A stretch of DNA of 64,000 bases from Hymenobacter negativus (GCF_017571495.1 NZ_JAGETZ010000009.1:62001-126000); one strand, 5' to 3'; counted from the first letter of the stretch, positions 51,733 through 61,087 are shown. A program made the numbers and translations. Notes: generated by a model from the sequence alone, not told the origin.

Positions 51733-52054
51733 TCAGAAGTAGCGGAAGCTGACCAATAGGGGCAAGGGCTGACTGAATAGCGTCAAGGTCTTGCGCTCCG
51801 GCTTGGTCCGTGAGATAGCGGGGAAATTCCAGCCACTCAATTTCCCGGTACGCGTACCAGCCGCGTGGATTGCCGGAAATCATGGCTTCCATTGCTTGGT
51901 CGTAATAATCGAATTGGTAATCAGTGTATTCATCTATGCGGAGCCGGCGGCCGGTAGGTTCTTCTTCCCATATCAGCTTAACCTGGCATTCTTTGATTAG
52001 GCTATGGTGCGCGACGAGTGCATGAAGCAGCTTAACCCATTTCGCATTATTCAA
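51701..52054 (-). CDS. DUF6678-like hypothetical protein
   Basis: 117 residues when read from TTG 52054, giving MNNAKWVKLLHALVAHHSLI, the typical NN-KW beginning of DUF6678 proteins. It continues CQVKLIWEEEPTGRRLRIDEY and RGWYAYREIEWLEFPR. The frame is open to an ATG at 52225, but that stretch runs through a terminator hairpin, so the longer start is unlikely. The family is unknown in function and is often found in small-gene clusters with immunity-like proteins. Confidence 0.6.
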   Translation of the reverse strand: MNNAKWVKLLHALVAHHSLIKECQVKLIWEEEPTGRRLRIDEYTDYQFDYYDQAMEAMISGNPRGWYAYREIEWLEFPRYLTDQAGAQDLDAIQSALAPIGQLPLLLTTRFHPLAGI

Positions 52055-52185
52055 AAAGCCACCCAATGCACGCTTACCTATTACCCGATTAAGAGAATCG
52101 TCATTTCGATGGGTCTCTAAACTTCGCTTCCGTTTAAAGTATGTGTACGACACGGCAAATAAGAAGGTAAACCACTGGTTAAAGT

Positions 52186-52219
52186 GCGAAAAACGCCCCA
52201 GCAATCCAGCCGGGGCGTT
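52186..52219 (-). terminator. Terminator of the GlcG/HbpS-type gene, unit 2 of a related pair
   Basis: AACGCCCC...GGGGCGTTTTT pairs well and sits 28 bp past the stop at 52247. A near copy of its left part sits at 50788. Confidence 0.75.
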
Positions 52220-52246
52220 TTTCATGTATGAGAAAAAGTAACAAGC

Positions 52247-52654
52247 TTACTGCCCCTGAATGGCATCAACGCCGGCCTGGGCCACGGCGTGGTCGTCCTC
52301 CACGGTGCTGCCCGATACGCCGATGGCACCAACGACGCGGTTGCCCGAATCCATAATCGGAATGCCGCCGGGGAAAGTGATGAGGCCACCATTGGAGTGC
52401 TCGATATTGTAGAGCGGGCCGCCGGGCTGCGACAGGCCGCCAATAGCGCCGGTGGGCATATCGAAGAAGCGGGCCGTTTTGGCCTTCTTAATGGAGATAT
52501 CCAGCGAGCCCAGCCAGGCATCGTCCATGCGGACGAAAGCCGTGAGGTTGGCGCCGGCATCAACCACCGCAATATTCATCTTAACGCCCATGTCAAGGGC
52601 TTTCTGGTGGGCGGCGTGGATGGCGGCTTGTGCTTGTTCGAGGGTAATGCCCAT
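52247..52654 (-). CDS. GlcG/HbpS-family heme-binding-like protein
   Basis: A 135-residue protein matching the GlcG/HbpS family (PF03928): MGITLEQAQAAIHAAHQKAL, VVDAGANLTAFVRMDDAWLGSLDISIKKAKTA, GGIPIMDSGNRVVGAIGVSG and DDHAVAQAGVDAI. Members are small octameric proteins, some binding heme or cobalamin. Upstream of icmF (a B12 enzyme) on the same strand, but separated by a terminator and the small-gene group. Confidence 0.9.
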   Translation of the reverse strand: MGITLEQAQAAIHAAHQKALDMGVKMNIAVVDAGANLTAFVRMDDAWLGSLDISIKKAKTARFFDMPTGAIGGLSQPGGPLYNIEHSNGGLITFPGGIPIMDSGNRVVGAIGVSGSTVEDDHAVAQAGVDAIQGQ

Positions 52655-52805
52655 GGTGGTGTTTGGGGTTGAAAATGATGAGGAAGTACTTTGCTACAAC
52701 CGTAGACTGGTCCTCCGGTTACGTGAGGCAAGCTAAAAAGAGATTCGAATCAGGGCTGGAAAGCGCTAAACAAGCCCTGCATGCGCGGCAATGGCCTAAA
52801 CTATT

Positions 52806-53660
52806 TTATCCAAAAGGAATTGGGGGGCTCAAGGCCATGTACCAGGCCACTGCCATTAGCACCGCCAGCGCCACCAGGCCCCAGGCCACGTGCGTTGGTT
52901 GGGGGCGTTCTACGGTGTCTGAAAACACTTCATTGAGACAGCCCAGGCCCAAAGGAGTCACCAACAGGCCCATCATCAGCAGGTGCACCCCCTCATACAC
53001 CGAGAGATAGGGGCGTTTGGCGAGGGCAATGCACGCGCCGCCCACCAGCCATGGCACTATCAGGGTGCTCACCACCATGAGCTGCCGGTGGGAGTAGCGC
53101 ATCACCGTGCGCGAATCGTGGGCTTGCAAAAAGGCAATTGCGCCAAAATACCCCAGTGCCAGCTGCACCATGCCGGCCAGCAGGGCCAAAATCACATCCA
53201 CGGCATTGCCCAGCTGAAGCAACCAGTCCGAAACATACCAGAAGCCCGAATGCGTGAGCGTATCGGCCAGCAAAGCCCCAAACACCGCATTGCAGCAGTG
53301 GAAGGCTATCCAGAGCAAGAGCAGCTTCAGGGTGCCGCGCCGGGCGCGCTCGCGTCGCCAATACCACCGAAACGCCACCATGCCCATCAGCACACACGCT
53401 ACCGGCCCGGCTCCGTGCACACCAATAATGGCCATGCGCCACCACTCGCCATCGGCCAGCGTGTACACGATACGGCTCGGGTCCCAGGTTCCGCGCAGGT
53501 GATAGAAACGCGAAACCTCCAGCTTGGCGGCCTGGTGCACTGCCCATACCACATAATAGGCGAGGACGTACAGCGCCGTGCCATTCAGCGCCGCAATCAG
53601 AAACTTGGTTTTATCGACTTCTTCAGCCGCTGGAGTAGTGGTAACTGTTTCCGGTTGCAT
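52806..53660 (-). CDS. Hypothetical multi-spanning membrane protein
   Basis: 284 residues from ATG 53660 with about seven hydrophobic helices (near 24-45, 80-102, 115-138, 150-180, 193-215, 225-245 and 258-280). Loops contain RFYHLRGTWDPSRIVYTLADGEWWR and HRQLMVVSTLIVPWLVGGAC. No family recognised. It is divergent from lepA, 167 bp apart. Confidence 0.75.
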   Translation of the reverse strand: MQPETVTTTPAAEEVDKTKFLIAALNGTALYVLAYYVVWAVHQAAKLEVSRFYHLRGTWDPSRIVYTLADGEWWRMAIIGVHGAGPVACVLMGMVAFRWYWRRERARRGTLKLLLLWIAFHCCNAVFGALLADTLTHSGFWYVSDWLLQLGNAVDVILALLAGMVQLALGYFGAIAFLQAHDSRTVMRYSHRQLMVVSTLIVPWLVGGACIALAKRPYLSVYEGVHLLMMGLLVTPLGLGCLNEVFSDTVERPQPTHVAWGLVALAVLMAVAWYMALSPPIPFG

Positions 53661-53798
53661 AGGCAAATAGGGGTAGTAGGATGGGAATGGGTAATCGACA
53701 AAACTAAGCAGCTCTTGCTACAATCAAGCTACGTCGGGCTGCCCCGTCGCTGCGCGAGGGGAAAGCGGAGCCAGCTGGGTTTTGCGCCCGGCAGTTCG

Positions 53799-53806
53799 TA
53801 CCTTCG
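53799..53806 (+). promoter_or_regulatory. Possible -7 element (TACCTTCG) for lepA
   Basis: TACCTTCG 21 bp before the GTG start; TTTTG at 53780-53784 is a candidate -33 but the spacer is short (14 bp). Confidence 0.35.
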
Positions 53807-53827
53807 CGAACTGAAAAATAGCCCTCT

Positions 53828-55615
53828 GTGAAGAATATCCGCAACTTTTGCATCATTGCCCACATCGACCACGGCAAAAGCACCCTGGCCGACCGTCTGT
53901 TGGAGTTTACCAGCACCGTGGCTAAGCGCGACATGCAGGCCCAATTGCTCGACAACATGGACCTGGAGCGTGAGCGCGGCATCACCATCAAGAGCCACGC
54001 CATTCAGATGCAGTACCCCTACAAAGGGGAAGTCTACACGCTGAATCTGATTGACACGCCCGGCCACGTCGACTTTAGCTACGAGGTAAGCCGCAGCATT
54101 GCGGCCTGCGAAGGTGCTCTGCTCATCGTGGATGCCTCGCAGGGCATTGAGGCCCAGACCATTTCCAATCTCTACCTCGCCATCGGGGCCGATTTGGAAA
54201 TCATTCCGGTACTCAACAAAATCGACCTGCCGCACGCCATGCCGGAGGAAGTGACCGACGAAATCGTGGACCTCATCGGCTGCAAGCCCGATGACATCAT
54301 CCACGCTTCGGGCAAGGCCGGCATTGGCATCGAAGCCATCCTGAACGCCATCTGCGAGCGGGTGCCCGCACCAGCCGGCGACCCGGAAGCCCCCCTGCAA
54401 GCCCTGATTTTCGACTCCGTTTTTAACTCCTACCGGGGCATCGAGGTCCTGTTCCGCATTAAGAACGGTGTGATGAAGAAGGGCGACAAGCTGCGCTTCA
54501 TGGCCACCGGCAAAGAATACGGTGCCGACGAAATCGGTATCCTGGGCCTGAACCAGGAGCCCCGCACCGAAATGCGCGCCGGCAACGTGGGCTACCTCAT
54601 CTCGGGCATCAAAGAGGCCCGCGAGGTAAAAGTCGGTGATACCATTACCCACGTTCACCGGCCCACTCCCGAAGCCATTCAGGGTTTCGCCGATGTGAAA
54701 CCGATGGTATTCGCCGGCATCTATCCGGTTGATACCACTGAGTACGAAGAGCTGCGCTCCAGCATGGAAAAGCTGCAGCTCAACGATGCCTCGCTGGTGT
54801 GGGAGCCCGAAACTTCGGTGGCGCTGGGCTTCGGCTTCCGCTGCGGCTTCCTGGGCATGCTGCACATGGAAATCGTGCAGGAGCGCCTGGAGCGTGAGTT
54901 CAACATGACGGTTATCACCACCGTGCCGAGCGTGCAGTTCCACGCCACCGGTACCAAGGACCAAATGCTGACCATCAACGCCCCGAGCGAAATGCCGGAG
55001 CCGAACCTCATCAAGCACATTGAGGAGCCCTACATCAAAGCCCAGATTATTACGGCTTCGGAGTACGTAGGCCCCATCATCACGCTGTGCATGGACAAGC
55101 GCGGCATCATCAAAGGCCAGTCCTACCTGACTTCCGAGCGGGTAGAGATGAGCTTTGAGCTACCGCTGTCGGAAATCGTGTTCGACTTCTTCGACAAGCT
55201 CAAGTCCATCAGCCGCGGCTACGCCTCGCTCGACTACGAGCTGATTGGCTTCCGTGAGTCCGACATGGTGAAGCTCGACGTGATGCTGAACGGCGAGAAG
55301 GTCGATGCCCTCTCGGCCATTGTGCACCGCTCCAAGAGCTACGAGTGGGGCAAGCGCCTCTGCGAGAAGCTGCGCGAGCTACTGCCCCGCCAAATGTTCG
55401 ACATTGCCATTCAGGCGTCCATCGGCCAGAAAATCATCGCCCGCGAAACCGTAAAGGCCCTGCGCAAAAACGTAATTGCCAAGTGCTACGGCGGCGACAT
55501 CAGCCGGAAGCGCAAGCTGCTGGAGAAACAGAAGGAAGGCAAAAAACGGATGCGTTCCGTGGGTTCCGTCGAAATTCCGCAAGAAGCATTTCTGGCAGTT
55601 CTTAAAATTGATTAA
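53828..55615 (+). CDS. lepA: Elongation factor 4 (back-translocating GTPase LepA)
   Basis: A 595-residue translational GTPase. The GTG start gives the family N-terminus (MKNIRNFCIIAHIDHGKSTLADRLL), with P-loop AHIDHGKS, switch/G3 DTPGH and NKID. The C-terminal LepA-specific domain ends in GGDISRKRKLLEKQKEGKKRMRSVGSVEIPQEAFLAVL, the unique EF4 signature. It acts on ribosomes that stall or are mis-assembled during initiation and elongation. Full length. A strong terminator follows at once. Confidence 0.97.
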   Translation: MKNIRNFCIIAHIDHGKSTLADRLLEFTSTVAKRDMQAQLLDNMDLERERGITIKSHAIQMQYPYKGEVYTLNLIDTPGHVDFSYEVSRSIAACEGALLIVDASQGIEAQTISNLYLAIGADLEIIPVLNKIDLPHAMPEEVTDEIVDLIGCKPDDIIHASGKAGIGIEAILNAICERVPAPAGDPEAPLQALIFDSVFNSYRGIEVLFRIKNGVMKKGDKLRFMATGKEYGADEIGILGLNQEPRTEMRAGNVGYLISGIKEAREVKVGDTITHVHRPTPEAIQGFADVKPMVFAGIYPVDTTEYEELRSSMEKLQLNDASLVWEPETSVALGFGFRCGFLGMLHMEIVQERLEREFNMTVITTVPSVQFHATGTKDQMLTINAPSEMPEPNLIKHIEEPYIKAQIITASEYVGPIITLCMDKRGIIKGQSYLTSERVEMSFELPLSEIVFDFFDKLKSISRGYASLDYELIGFRESDMVKLDVMLNGEKVDALSAIVHRSKSYEWGKRLCEKLRELLPRQMFDIAIQASIGQKIIARETVKALRKNVIAKCYGGDISRKRKLLEKQKEGKKRMRSVGSVEIPQEAFLAVLKID

Positions 55616-55620
55616 TAAAA

Positions 55621-55652
55621 AAAGGCCGGCTCCTGTGAAGGAGCCGGCCTTT
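55621..55652 (+). terminator. Terminator of lepA
   Basis: Perfect arms AAAGGCCGGCTCCT and AGGAGCCGGCCTTT around GTGA, 5 bp after the stop. It also lies just beyond the end of the convergent DUF805 gene, so it may serve both. Confidence 0.92.
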
Positions 55653-55675
55653 GTATTTTAGGCCGTGAGCAGCAA

Positions 55676-56041
55676 CTAATAAGTGCTGGGAGGCGTGTTT
55701 AAGGTATCAGCAGTCACCGCACCTTTGGGGTCGGGACCGTACTCGTTTGGTCCTCGCGTACCTTCAGTGCAGTAAAGAATGAGGTTGTAAATAGGAATGA
55801 AAATGTACCACCAGTCCTTGCCGACATCATGCATACGGCGAACGGAAAGGGCAATGAAAGGCACTATCATAGCAAAATAGAAGATGCCGACAAGTGCCGG
55901 AAAACGAATGACGCTTCCAATGCCACCAAACACTACAATACCAATTACCATAAACAGGTAGAATTGCCAAAACTCGGCGCGGCGAGCCCGGCCGCTAAAC
56001 ATAGCGTATTTGTTTTTGAGTACATCAAGAAAGTAGTTCAT
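55676..56041 (-). CDS. DUF805 membrane protein
   Basis: A 121-residue inner-membrane protein of the DUF805 family: FSGRARRAEFWQFYLF, then three helices, RRMHDVGKDWWYIFIPIYNL, and the ending CTEGTRGPNEYGPDPKG, the usual tail of the family. Function unknown; often small membrane proteins near stress or transport genes. Divergent from folD. Confidence 0.9.
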   Translation of the reverse strand: MNYFLDVLKNKYAMFSGRARRAEFWQFYLFMVIGIVVFGGIGSVIRFPALVGIFYFAMIVPFIALSVRRMHDVGKDWWYIFIPIYNLILYCTEGTRGPNEYGPDPKGAVTADTLNTPPSTY

Positions 56042-56155
56042 GAATGGTTGGTTGTTGGTGAAGAAAGGAGTTGGTGAAGAAAGGTAATGATGAGGTTACG
56101 GCAGCGCGAGCAATAAGTTTTAATAGAAATAGATTTTTCTTTTTTTTCTGTATAT

Positions 56156-57067
56156 ATGATTTCTGGAAACCCCGTTACCACGTCCAATCTCATCGACGGC
56201 AAGCAGACCGCCGAAGACATCAAAGTTGAAATCGCAGCCGCAGTGGCTGCCCTTAAAGCAACCGGGCAGAAAGTCCCGCACTTGGCCGCCATTCTTGTAG
56301 GCCACGACGGTGGGTCTGAGACCTATGTGCGCAACAAGGTGTTGGCCTGCGAACGGGTTGGCTACGAGTCCACATTATTACGTTTCGAAGATAACATCAC
56401 CGAAGCCGAGCTGCTCGCTAAAGTAGCAGAATTAAACGAAAACCCCGCAGTTGATGGCTTTATCGTACAACTGCCATTGCCCAAGCACATCGACGCCGAT
56501 AAGGTCATCGAAGCCATCCGCCCTGAGAAAGATGTGGACGGCTTTCATCCCATGAACCTTGGTCGGATGGTAGCTGGCTTGCCGGCATTGCTACCTGCTA
56601 CGCCCTCCGGTATCGTAGAATTGCTGACCCGCCAGGGCATCAAAACTAGTGGTAAGCACGCAGTGGTTATCGGCCGTTCTAATATAGTCGGCACTCCGGT
56701 TAGCATTCTGTTAGCCAAGAATTTAGAAACCGCTAACTGCACCGTTACTTTATGCCATTCGCGTACTAAGAACCTGGCCGAAATATGTCGAACGGCCGAC
56801 ATTGTAGTAGCTGCCATTGGCCGTCCCGAGTTTGTGACAGCTGACATGGTTAGCCCCGGCGCAGTAGTAATAGATGTAGGTACCACCCGCGTGCCGGATG
56901 CGACCAAGAAAAGTGGTTTCGCCCTAAAAGGAGACGTGAATTTTGCCGAGGTAGCGCCGTTGGCTTCAGCCATTACACCCGTGCCTGGCGGAGTAGGTCC
57001 AATGACCATTGCGATGCTTTTATTGAACACTTTACGGGCTGCAAAGGGCGAAATCTACCCGCGCTAA
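56156..57067 (+). CDS. folD: Bifunctional methylenetetrahydrofolate dehydrogenase/cyclohydrolase
   Basis: A 303-residue protein. The FolD signatures are complete: catalytic Y57 and K61 (TYVRNK), QLPLPKHID, KDVDGFHPMNLGR, VVIGRSNIVGTPVS (NADP binding) and TPVPGGVGPMTIAMLL. It interconverts 5,10-methylene-, methenyl- and 10-formyl-tetrahydrofolate for purine synthesis and formylation, so it also supplies the substrate of the formyltransferase at 15690. ATG 56156 is 8 residues before the conserved start; the upstream stretch is A/T-rich, as usual in this phylum. Confidence 0.96.
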   Translation: MISGNPVTTSNLIDGKQTAEDIKVEIAAAVAALKATGQKVPHLAAILVGHDGGSETYVRNKVLACERVGYESTLLRFEDNITEAELLAKVAELNENPAVDGFIVQLPLPKHIDADKVIEAIRPEKDVDGFHPMNLGRMVAGLPALLPATPSGIVELLTRQGIKTSGKHAVVIGRSNIVGTPVSILLAKNLETANCTVTLCHSRTKNLAEICRTADIVVAAIGRPEFVTADMVSPGAVVIDVGTTRVPDATKKSGFALKGDVNFAEVAPLASAITPVPGGVGPMTIAMLLLNTLRAAKGEIYPR

Positions 57068-57188
57068 GCAGGTTGATTTTTAGGAATATTTGGTTATAAT
57101 ATGACTGCGACGTACTTTTAAAGTCCGACGTTGGGAACGGTGTGTCCCAGGGTCGGCGTTAGGGTTGCTAGTCTTCCTGACGCTTTTT

Positions 57189-57860
57189 GTGAAAATACCC
57201 GTGACGTTACTCTCTGCTGAACTAATTGCATCTTCCCGCGATGGGACACCGCTGGCTACCGGCGAGCTACTGCCCGTAATGGAGCAGTTCTATACCATTC
57301 AGGGCGAAGGATATAATACCGGGCGTGCTGCTTACTTTATCCGGTTGGGAGGCTGCGACGTGGGCTGCGTGTGGTGCGATGTAAAGGAATCGTGGGATGC
57401 CGACGCGCATCCCCGCCAAACCGTAGCGCAGCTGGTCGCTGCTGTGCTCGAATACCCCGGCCGCGACGTCGTCATCACCGGTGGCGAGCCGCTGATGCAC
57501 AATCTGGGGCCACTCACAACCGCATTACAAGCCGCCGGTTGCCGCACTTGGCTCGAAACTTCGGGCGCGCACCCGTTGTCCGGAAGCTGGGATTGGGTCT
57601 GTTTGTCGCCCAAAAAATTTAAGGCTCCTTTGCCGGAGGTGCTCGCGGCGGCCCACGAACTCAAGGTAGTCGTTTTCAATAGCCACGATTTTAGCTGGGC
57701 CGAAGAGCATGCTGCGTTGGTACCGGCCACAACTCGCTTATACTTGCAGCCCGAGTGGAGCCGGGCCGCCCGCATGACCCCCGAGCTGGTGGACTACGTA
57801 AAGCAGCACCCGCGCTGGCAGGTGTCGCTGCAAACGCACAAATACCTTGATATACCCTAG
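57189..57860 (+). CDS. queE: 7-carboxy-7-deazaguanine synthase
   Basis: A 223-residue radical-SAM protein, from GTG 57189 (MKIPVTLLSAELI); TTG 57165 is also possible. The CxxxCxxC cluster motif is C56, C60, C63 in GGCDVGCVWCD. FYTIQGEGYNTGRAAYFIRLGGCD is the QueE substrate segment, and ITGGEPLMH and LQTHKYLDIP follow. It forms the deazapurine ring of queuosine from CPH4. Other queuosine genes are not nearby. It ends 8 bp before the next gene on the same strand. Confidence 0.95.
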   Translation: MKIPVTLLSAELIASSRDGTPLATGELLPVMEQFYTIQGEGYNTGRAAYFIRLGGCDVGCVWCDVKESWDADAHPRQTVAQLVAAVLEYPGRDVVITGGEPLMHNLGPLTTALQAAGCRTWLETSGAHPLSGSWDWVCLSPKKFKAPLPEVLAAAHELKVVVFNSHDFSWAEEHAALVPATTRLYLQPEWSRAARMTPELVDYVKQHPRWQVSLQTHKYLDIP

Positions 57861-57868
57861 CTTACCCT

Positions 57869-59845
57869 ATGCGTCGCAGTTCAGTGTTGGGGGCCTTGCG
57901 CCTCGCCATGATAAGTCTGCTGGGGCTAGCCTCTGCCGAAACGGCTTGGGCGCAACTGCCTCCCAAAGTGCAGGTGCCCACCAACACGAAGGCCCGCAGC
58001 CTGCTCGAAAAAGCACAGCAGCAGGTGAAGGAGCGGGATTTTATAAAGGCGGTTGAGACCCTTAACCAGCTCAATCAGAAGTTTCCCTCGTTTGGCGAAG
58101 CATTCTTGTTGAAGGGCTCCCTGTTGAAGGCGATGGGCGACAACCGAGGTACCCTCGCAGCCTATCGCGACGGCCTATCCAAGGTCACCCCCGATGCTAC
58201 CCACGCTTCTGAGTTTCAACTGCTGGGCGACCTGGCCCTAAGCTATGGCGAGTACCAGACTGCTCTCGATGCCTACAAGCAGCTAATGAAGGTGGCGCCG
58301 AAAACGCAGAAAAACCTGAGTAAATCGCAGCGGCAGCTGCTCACCTGTGAGTTTGCCCTCGAAGCGATAAAGCACCCGGTAGGCGAAGCGCCCGTGGCCT
58401 TGCCTGCGCCGCTCAACGCCTTTAAGTTTCAGTATTTCCCAGCCCTGACGGCTGATAACCGCTTTCTGCTGTTTACAGGCCGCCCAGCGGCCAGCAGCGG
58501 CGAAGACCTGTATGTGAGCCGCCAGAATAAGGATGGTACCCTGGGCGAACCCGTGCCGATTTCGCCGGCTATCAATTCCAGCTATAACGAGGGGGCGGGC
58601 ACTATATCGGGCGATGGCAAGACGCTGGTGTTTGCTTCCTGCGACCGGCCTAAGGCCATTGGTAACTGCGATTTATACATCTCGCGGCGCACCGGCAACA
58701 ACTGGAGCCCGCCCGTGAACCTGGGACTGAACGTGAATTCCACCGAGTGGGATTCTCAACCCTCGCTTTCGGCCGATGGCCGCACGCTTTACTTCACCTC
58801 AACGCGACGCGGCGGCCAAGGGCAGGAAGACATTTACGTCACAACCCTACAGCCCGACGGCAACTGGAGCCCGGCCCAGAATGTAGGCACGCCTGTGAAC
58901 ACAGTGGGCAAGGACATGGCCCCGTTCATTCACGCCAGCGGTACCACGCTGTACTATGTCACCGATGGTTTGGTGGGTATGGGCGGCCTCGATGTATTCC
59001 GTTGCGAGAAGACCCCGGCTGGGGGCTGGAGCGAACCCAAAAACCTTGGTTATCCACTGAACACGTTTGAAAACGAGGCATCGCTCTTTATTACCTCCGA
59101 TAACCAGCGGGGCTTTTGCTCCCGCAGCCGCGCCAGCGAAGAGCCGTCCGGTGGCTACCGGATGGCCCGTGAGCGACCTGTGGAGCTATTTGGTTTCTCC
59201 GTGCCGCCACCGGTGAAGGCGCGTGAGACAAGCACTTACACGCAAGGCCGGGTATTCGATGCCAATACCAAAAAGCCGCTCAAGGCCGAGGTCAAGCTAT
59301 ACGACCTTGATACCGATGTGCTGACTCAATTCGTAACCTCGGACCCCGAATACGGCGACTATACCGTGGTGCTCAACGAAGGCCATCATTACGCCATGTA
59401 TGCGGCAGCCGATAAATACCTGCTCAAAAGCCTCAGCTTCGACTACTCTAACCAACACAGCTTCAATCCGACGGCGCTAGACATCTACTTGGAACCGGTG
59501 CGTTCCGGCCGCAGTGTGGTGCTAAATAACTTGTTCTTCGACACTAATAAGTACGACCTCAAGCCCCAGTCACGCACCGAGTTGAACCGGCTTATTGAGT
59601 TTCTGCGCCAATACCGCGATGTGCAGATTGAAGTGTCGGGCTACACCGACAACGTAGGCTCGCCAGAGGCCAATGTGCAGCTTTCGGAACGCCGGGCCCA
59701 GTCAGTGGTGACATATCTTTCGGAGCATGGCATTTCGACTACTCGCCTGCGTTCGAAAGGCTACGGAGCAAGCCACCCGTTGGCTGCCAATGATACCGAA
59801 GTACATCGGCAACTAAACCGCCGCATCGAGCTACACATTCTATAA
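57869..59845 (+). CDS. PorE-like OmpA protein with TPR, propeller, CRD and OmpA domains (T9SS-associated)
   Basis: A 658-residue protein with signal peptide MRRSSVLGALRLAMISLLGL (cleavage near AWAQ). Domain order: TPR helices (about 35-165), a six-bladed PD40-type propeller (about 180-445; SADGRTLYFTSTRRGGQGQEDIYV is one blade), a carboxypeptidase-regulatory-like domain (about 452-540) and an OmpA_C peptidoglycan-binding domain (about 548-658, YTDNVGSPEANVQLSERRAQSVVTYL). This is the architecture of PorE/SprE-like proteins that anchor the T9SS outer-membrane complex to peptidoglycan. No lipobox is seen, unlike PorE of Porphyromonas. It fits the T9SS cargo elsewhere in the window. Confidence 0.85.
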   Translation: MRRSSVLGALRLAMISLLGLASAETAWAQLPPKVQVPTNTKARSLLEKAQQQVKERDFIKAVETLNQLNQKFPSFGEAFLLKGSLLKAMGDNRGTLAAYRDGLSKVTPDATHASEFQLLGDLALSYGEYQTALDAYKQLMKVAPKTQKNLSKSQRQLLTCEFALEAIKHPVGEAPVALPAPLNAFKFQYFPALTADNRFLLFTGRPAASSGEDLYVSRQNKDGTLGEPVPISPAINSSYNEGAGTISGDGKTLVFASCDRPKAIGNCDLYISRRTGNNWSPPVNLGLNVNSTEWDSQPSLSADGRTLYFTSTRRGGQGQEDIYVTTLQPDGNWSPAQNVGTPVNTVGKDMAPFIHASGTTLYYVTDGLVGMGGLDVFRCEKTPAGGWSEPKNLGYPLNTFENEASLFITSDNQRGFCSRSRASEEPSGGYRMARERPVELFGFSVPPPVKARETSTYTQGRVFDANTKKPLKAEVKLYDLDTDVLTQFVTSDPEYGDYTVVLNEGHHYAMYAAADKYLLKSLSFDYSNQHSFNPTALDIYLEPVRSGRSVVLNNLFFDTNKYDLKPQSRTELNRLIEFLRQYRDVQIEVSGYTDNVGSPEANVQLSERRAQSVVTYLSEHGISTTRLRSKGYGASHPLAANDTEVHRQLNRRIELHIL

Positions 59846-60144
59846 AAGGCACGGGTTTTTATAGGCCCGCAACTGTCGAGTTGAGGAGCATTGTTTCTCA
59901 GGGCCGGTCGCTTTCTCCATTCGGCGACTGTATTGTCACAACAGACTCTTCCCGAGGCTTGGGTTAATGAGCGATTTTGCCGCATTGAACTCTTGCGTAG
60001 CTTTTAGCTGCGCCGACCTTCGACTGAACTAGCGCAGTTTCGCGCTACATTATCCCTGCTGATATACTGACTTAGTGACGGCTCTAAGCAGCCCAGTAAC
60101 TGCATAGCAGTGTTGGCTAGCGGTACTCATGCTCTGAGGAAAAA

Positions 60145-60194
60145 GCCGCATAGTAGTGAAAGAACTATTCAAGAGTCTTTCGCCTCTATGCGAC
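60145..60194. repeat. Dispersed hairpin repeat, second copy
   Basis: GCATAGTAGTGAAAGA (60148-60163) pairs with TCTTTCGCCTCTATGC (60176-60191) with 3 mismatches. The core (AAAGCCGC-TAG-GTGA-AGAAC) matches the hairpin at 4651-4706, but no T-run follows here, so it is a repeat and not a standard terminator. Confidence 0.6.
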
Positions 60195-60588
60195 TATTGG
60201 CCACTTGGGTTTGGGTTGCAGAACGAGCTAGCAGCACAGACGATAACTGAGGATTAGTGCGGCAACGTTGTTATCTGAGCTACTCGCTGCGGGAGAAAAG
60301 CTATAATACCCATTTTTTGCCCCTCTTCCAGTACTTATTAAGGTGATGAAGTCGCACTTTAAGTGGAATGTAATTGTGACCAAACAAGGGCTTTTTACTT
60401 AAAGCAAGGCTTGAGAACAGGTGAAATATAATAGGATTCGCCGGTAAAAATGTGTGATTGAGCCAATAGGTTGAGTTTTTTTGTCTTCGCTGACCGATTT
60501 TTTACTTCGTCAGATTATGTCTATTAATCAGATGGTTATAATGATTTGCAAAAACTGTGTGATTAAAAAAGTGCCATAAAAGTCGTTT

Positions 60589-60619
60589 TTTGTTCAAATG
60601 GAATGTTTGACTAGGTTTG
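60589..60619 (+). promoter_or_regulatory. Bacteroidota promoter (TTTG -33, 19-bp spacer, TAGGTTTG -7)
   Basis: TTTG at 60589-60592 and TAGGTTTG at 60612-60619 with a 19-bp spacer fit the phylum consensus very well. The start ATG is 62 bp downstream, implying a 5' leader of about 55 bases. Confidence 0.7.
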
Positions 60620-60681
60620 ATGAACCCGATTGCACTGCATCAGGGCCGACAACTCATCTTACCACCATCAATCCCCATTTT

Positions 60682-61059
60682 ATGAAAAACTTGTTCTTCG
60701 CTACCTGCATTGCTGCAAGCGTAAGCGCAACTCCGGTAGCAGTGGCAGCTGGCCCCGGCGACGGGTCTTACTCACACGCCATGATGGCCCGCGCTACCAC
60801 GCTCACCCGGGCATTGGCGCAACGCATCCAGTTCAACGAGGCCCAATACCTCGCCGTGAAGCAGTTGCACATCAACATGCTCACTGAGCGGCGCGACCTG
60901 GAAATTCTCTTGAACGGTGCCAGTGCCGAGGAGCGCGACACCCGCCTTGCCGAAGCACAGCAGCGCTACGAAACCGAGCTGAGCCAACTGCTTCAGCCCC
61001 AGCAATTGGTAGCGTATCAGGCGCTCCGGAATAACTTTACCGCGCACCGCCTGAAATAG
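60682..61059 (+). CDS. Small exported helical protein (Spy/CpxP-like)
   Basis: A 125-residue protein from ATG 60682 with a signal peptide (MKNLFFATCIAASVSATPVAVAA). The mature part is a helical bundle: MMARATTLTRALAQRIQFNEAQYLAVKQLHINMLTERRD, then EERDTRLAEAQQRYETELSQLLQPQQLVAYQAL. Similar LTxxQ-like helices occur in Spy/CpxP periplasmic chaperones. The function is inferred only. Its frame is open to 60598, which lies inside the promoter, so that start is rejected. Confidence 0.8.
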   Translation: MKNLFFATCIAASVSATPVAVAAGPGDGSYSHAMMARATTLTRALAQRIQFNEAQYLAVKQLHINMLTERRDLEILLNGASAEERDTRLAEAQQRYETELSQLLQPQQLVAYQALRNNFTAHRLK

Positions 61060-61087
61060 GGGAGGGCCACCTCCCCAAACGGACACG

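Larger units (their letters stand above)
59846..60681. other. 836-bp non-coding gap with a hairpin repeat and a promoter
   Basis: No supported gene. It holds the dispersed hairpin at 60145-60194 and, at the right end, a promoter for the 60682 gene. The middle part (60000-60140, 60200-60580) has unexplained AT-richer sequence with no clear structure. Confidence 0.6.
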
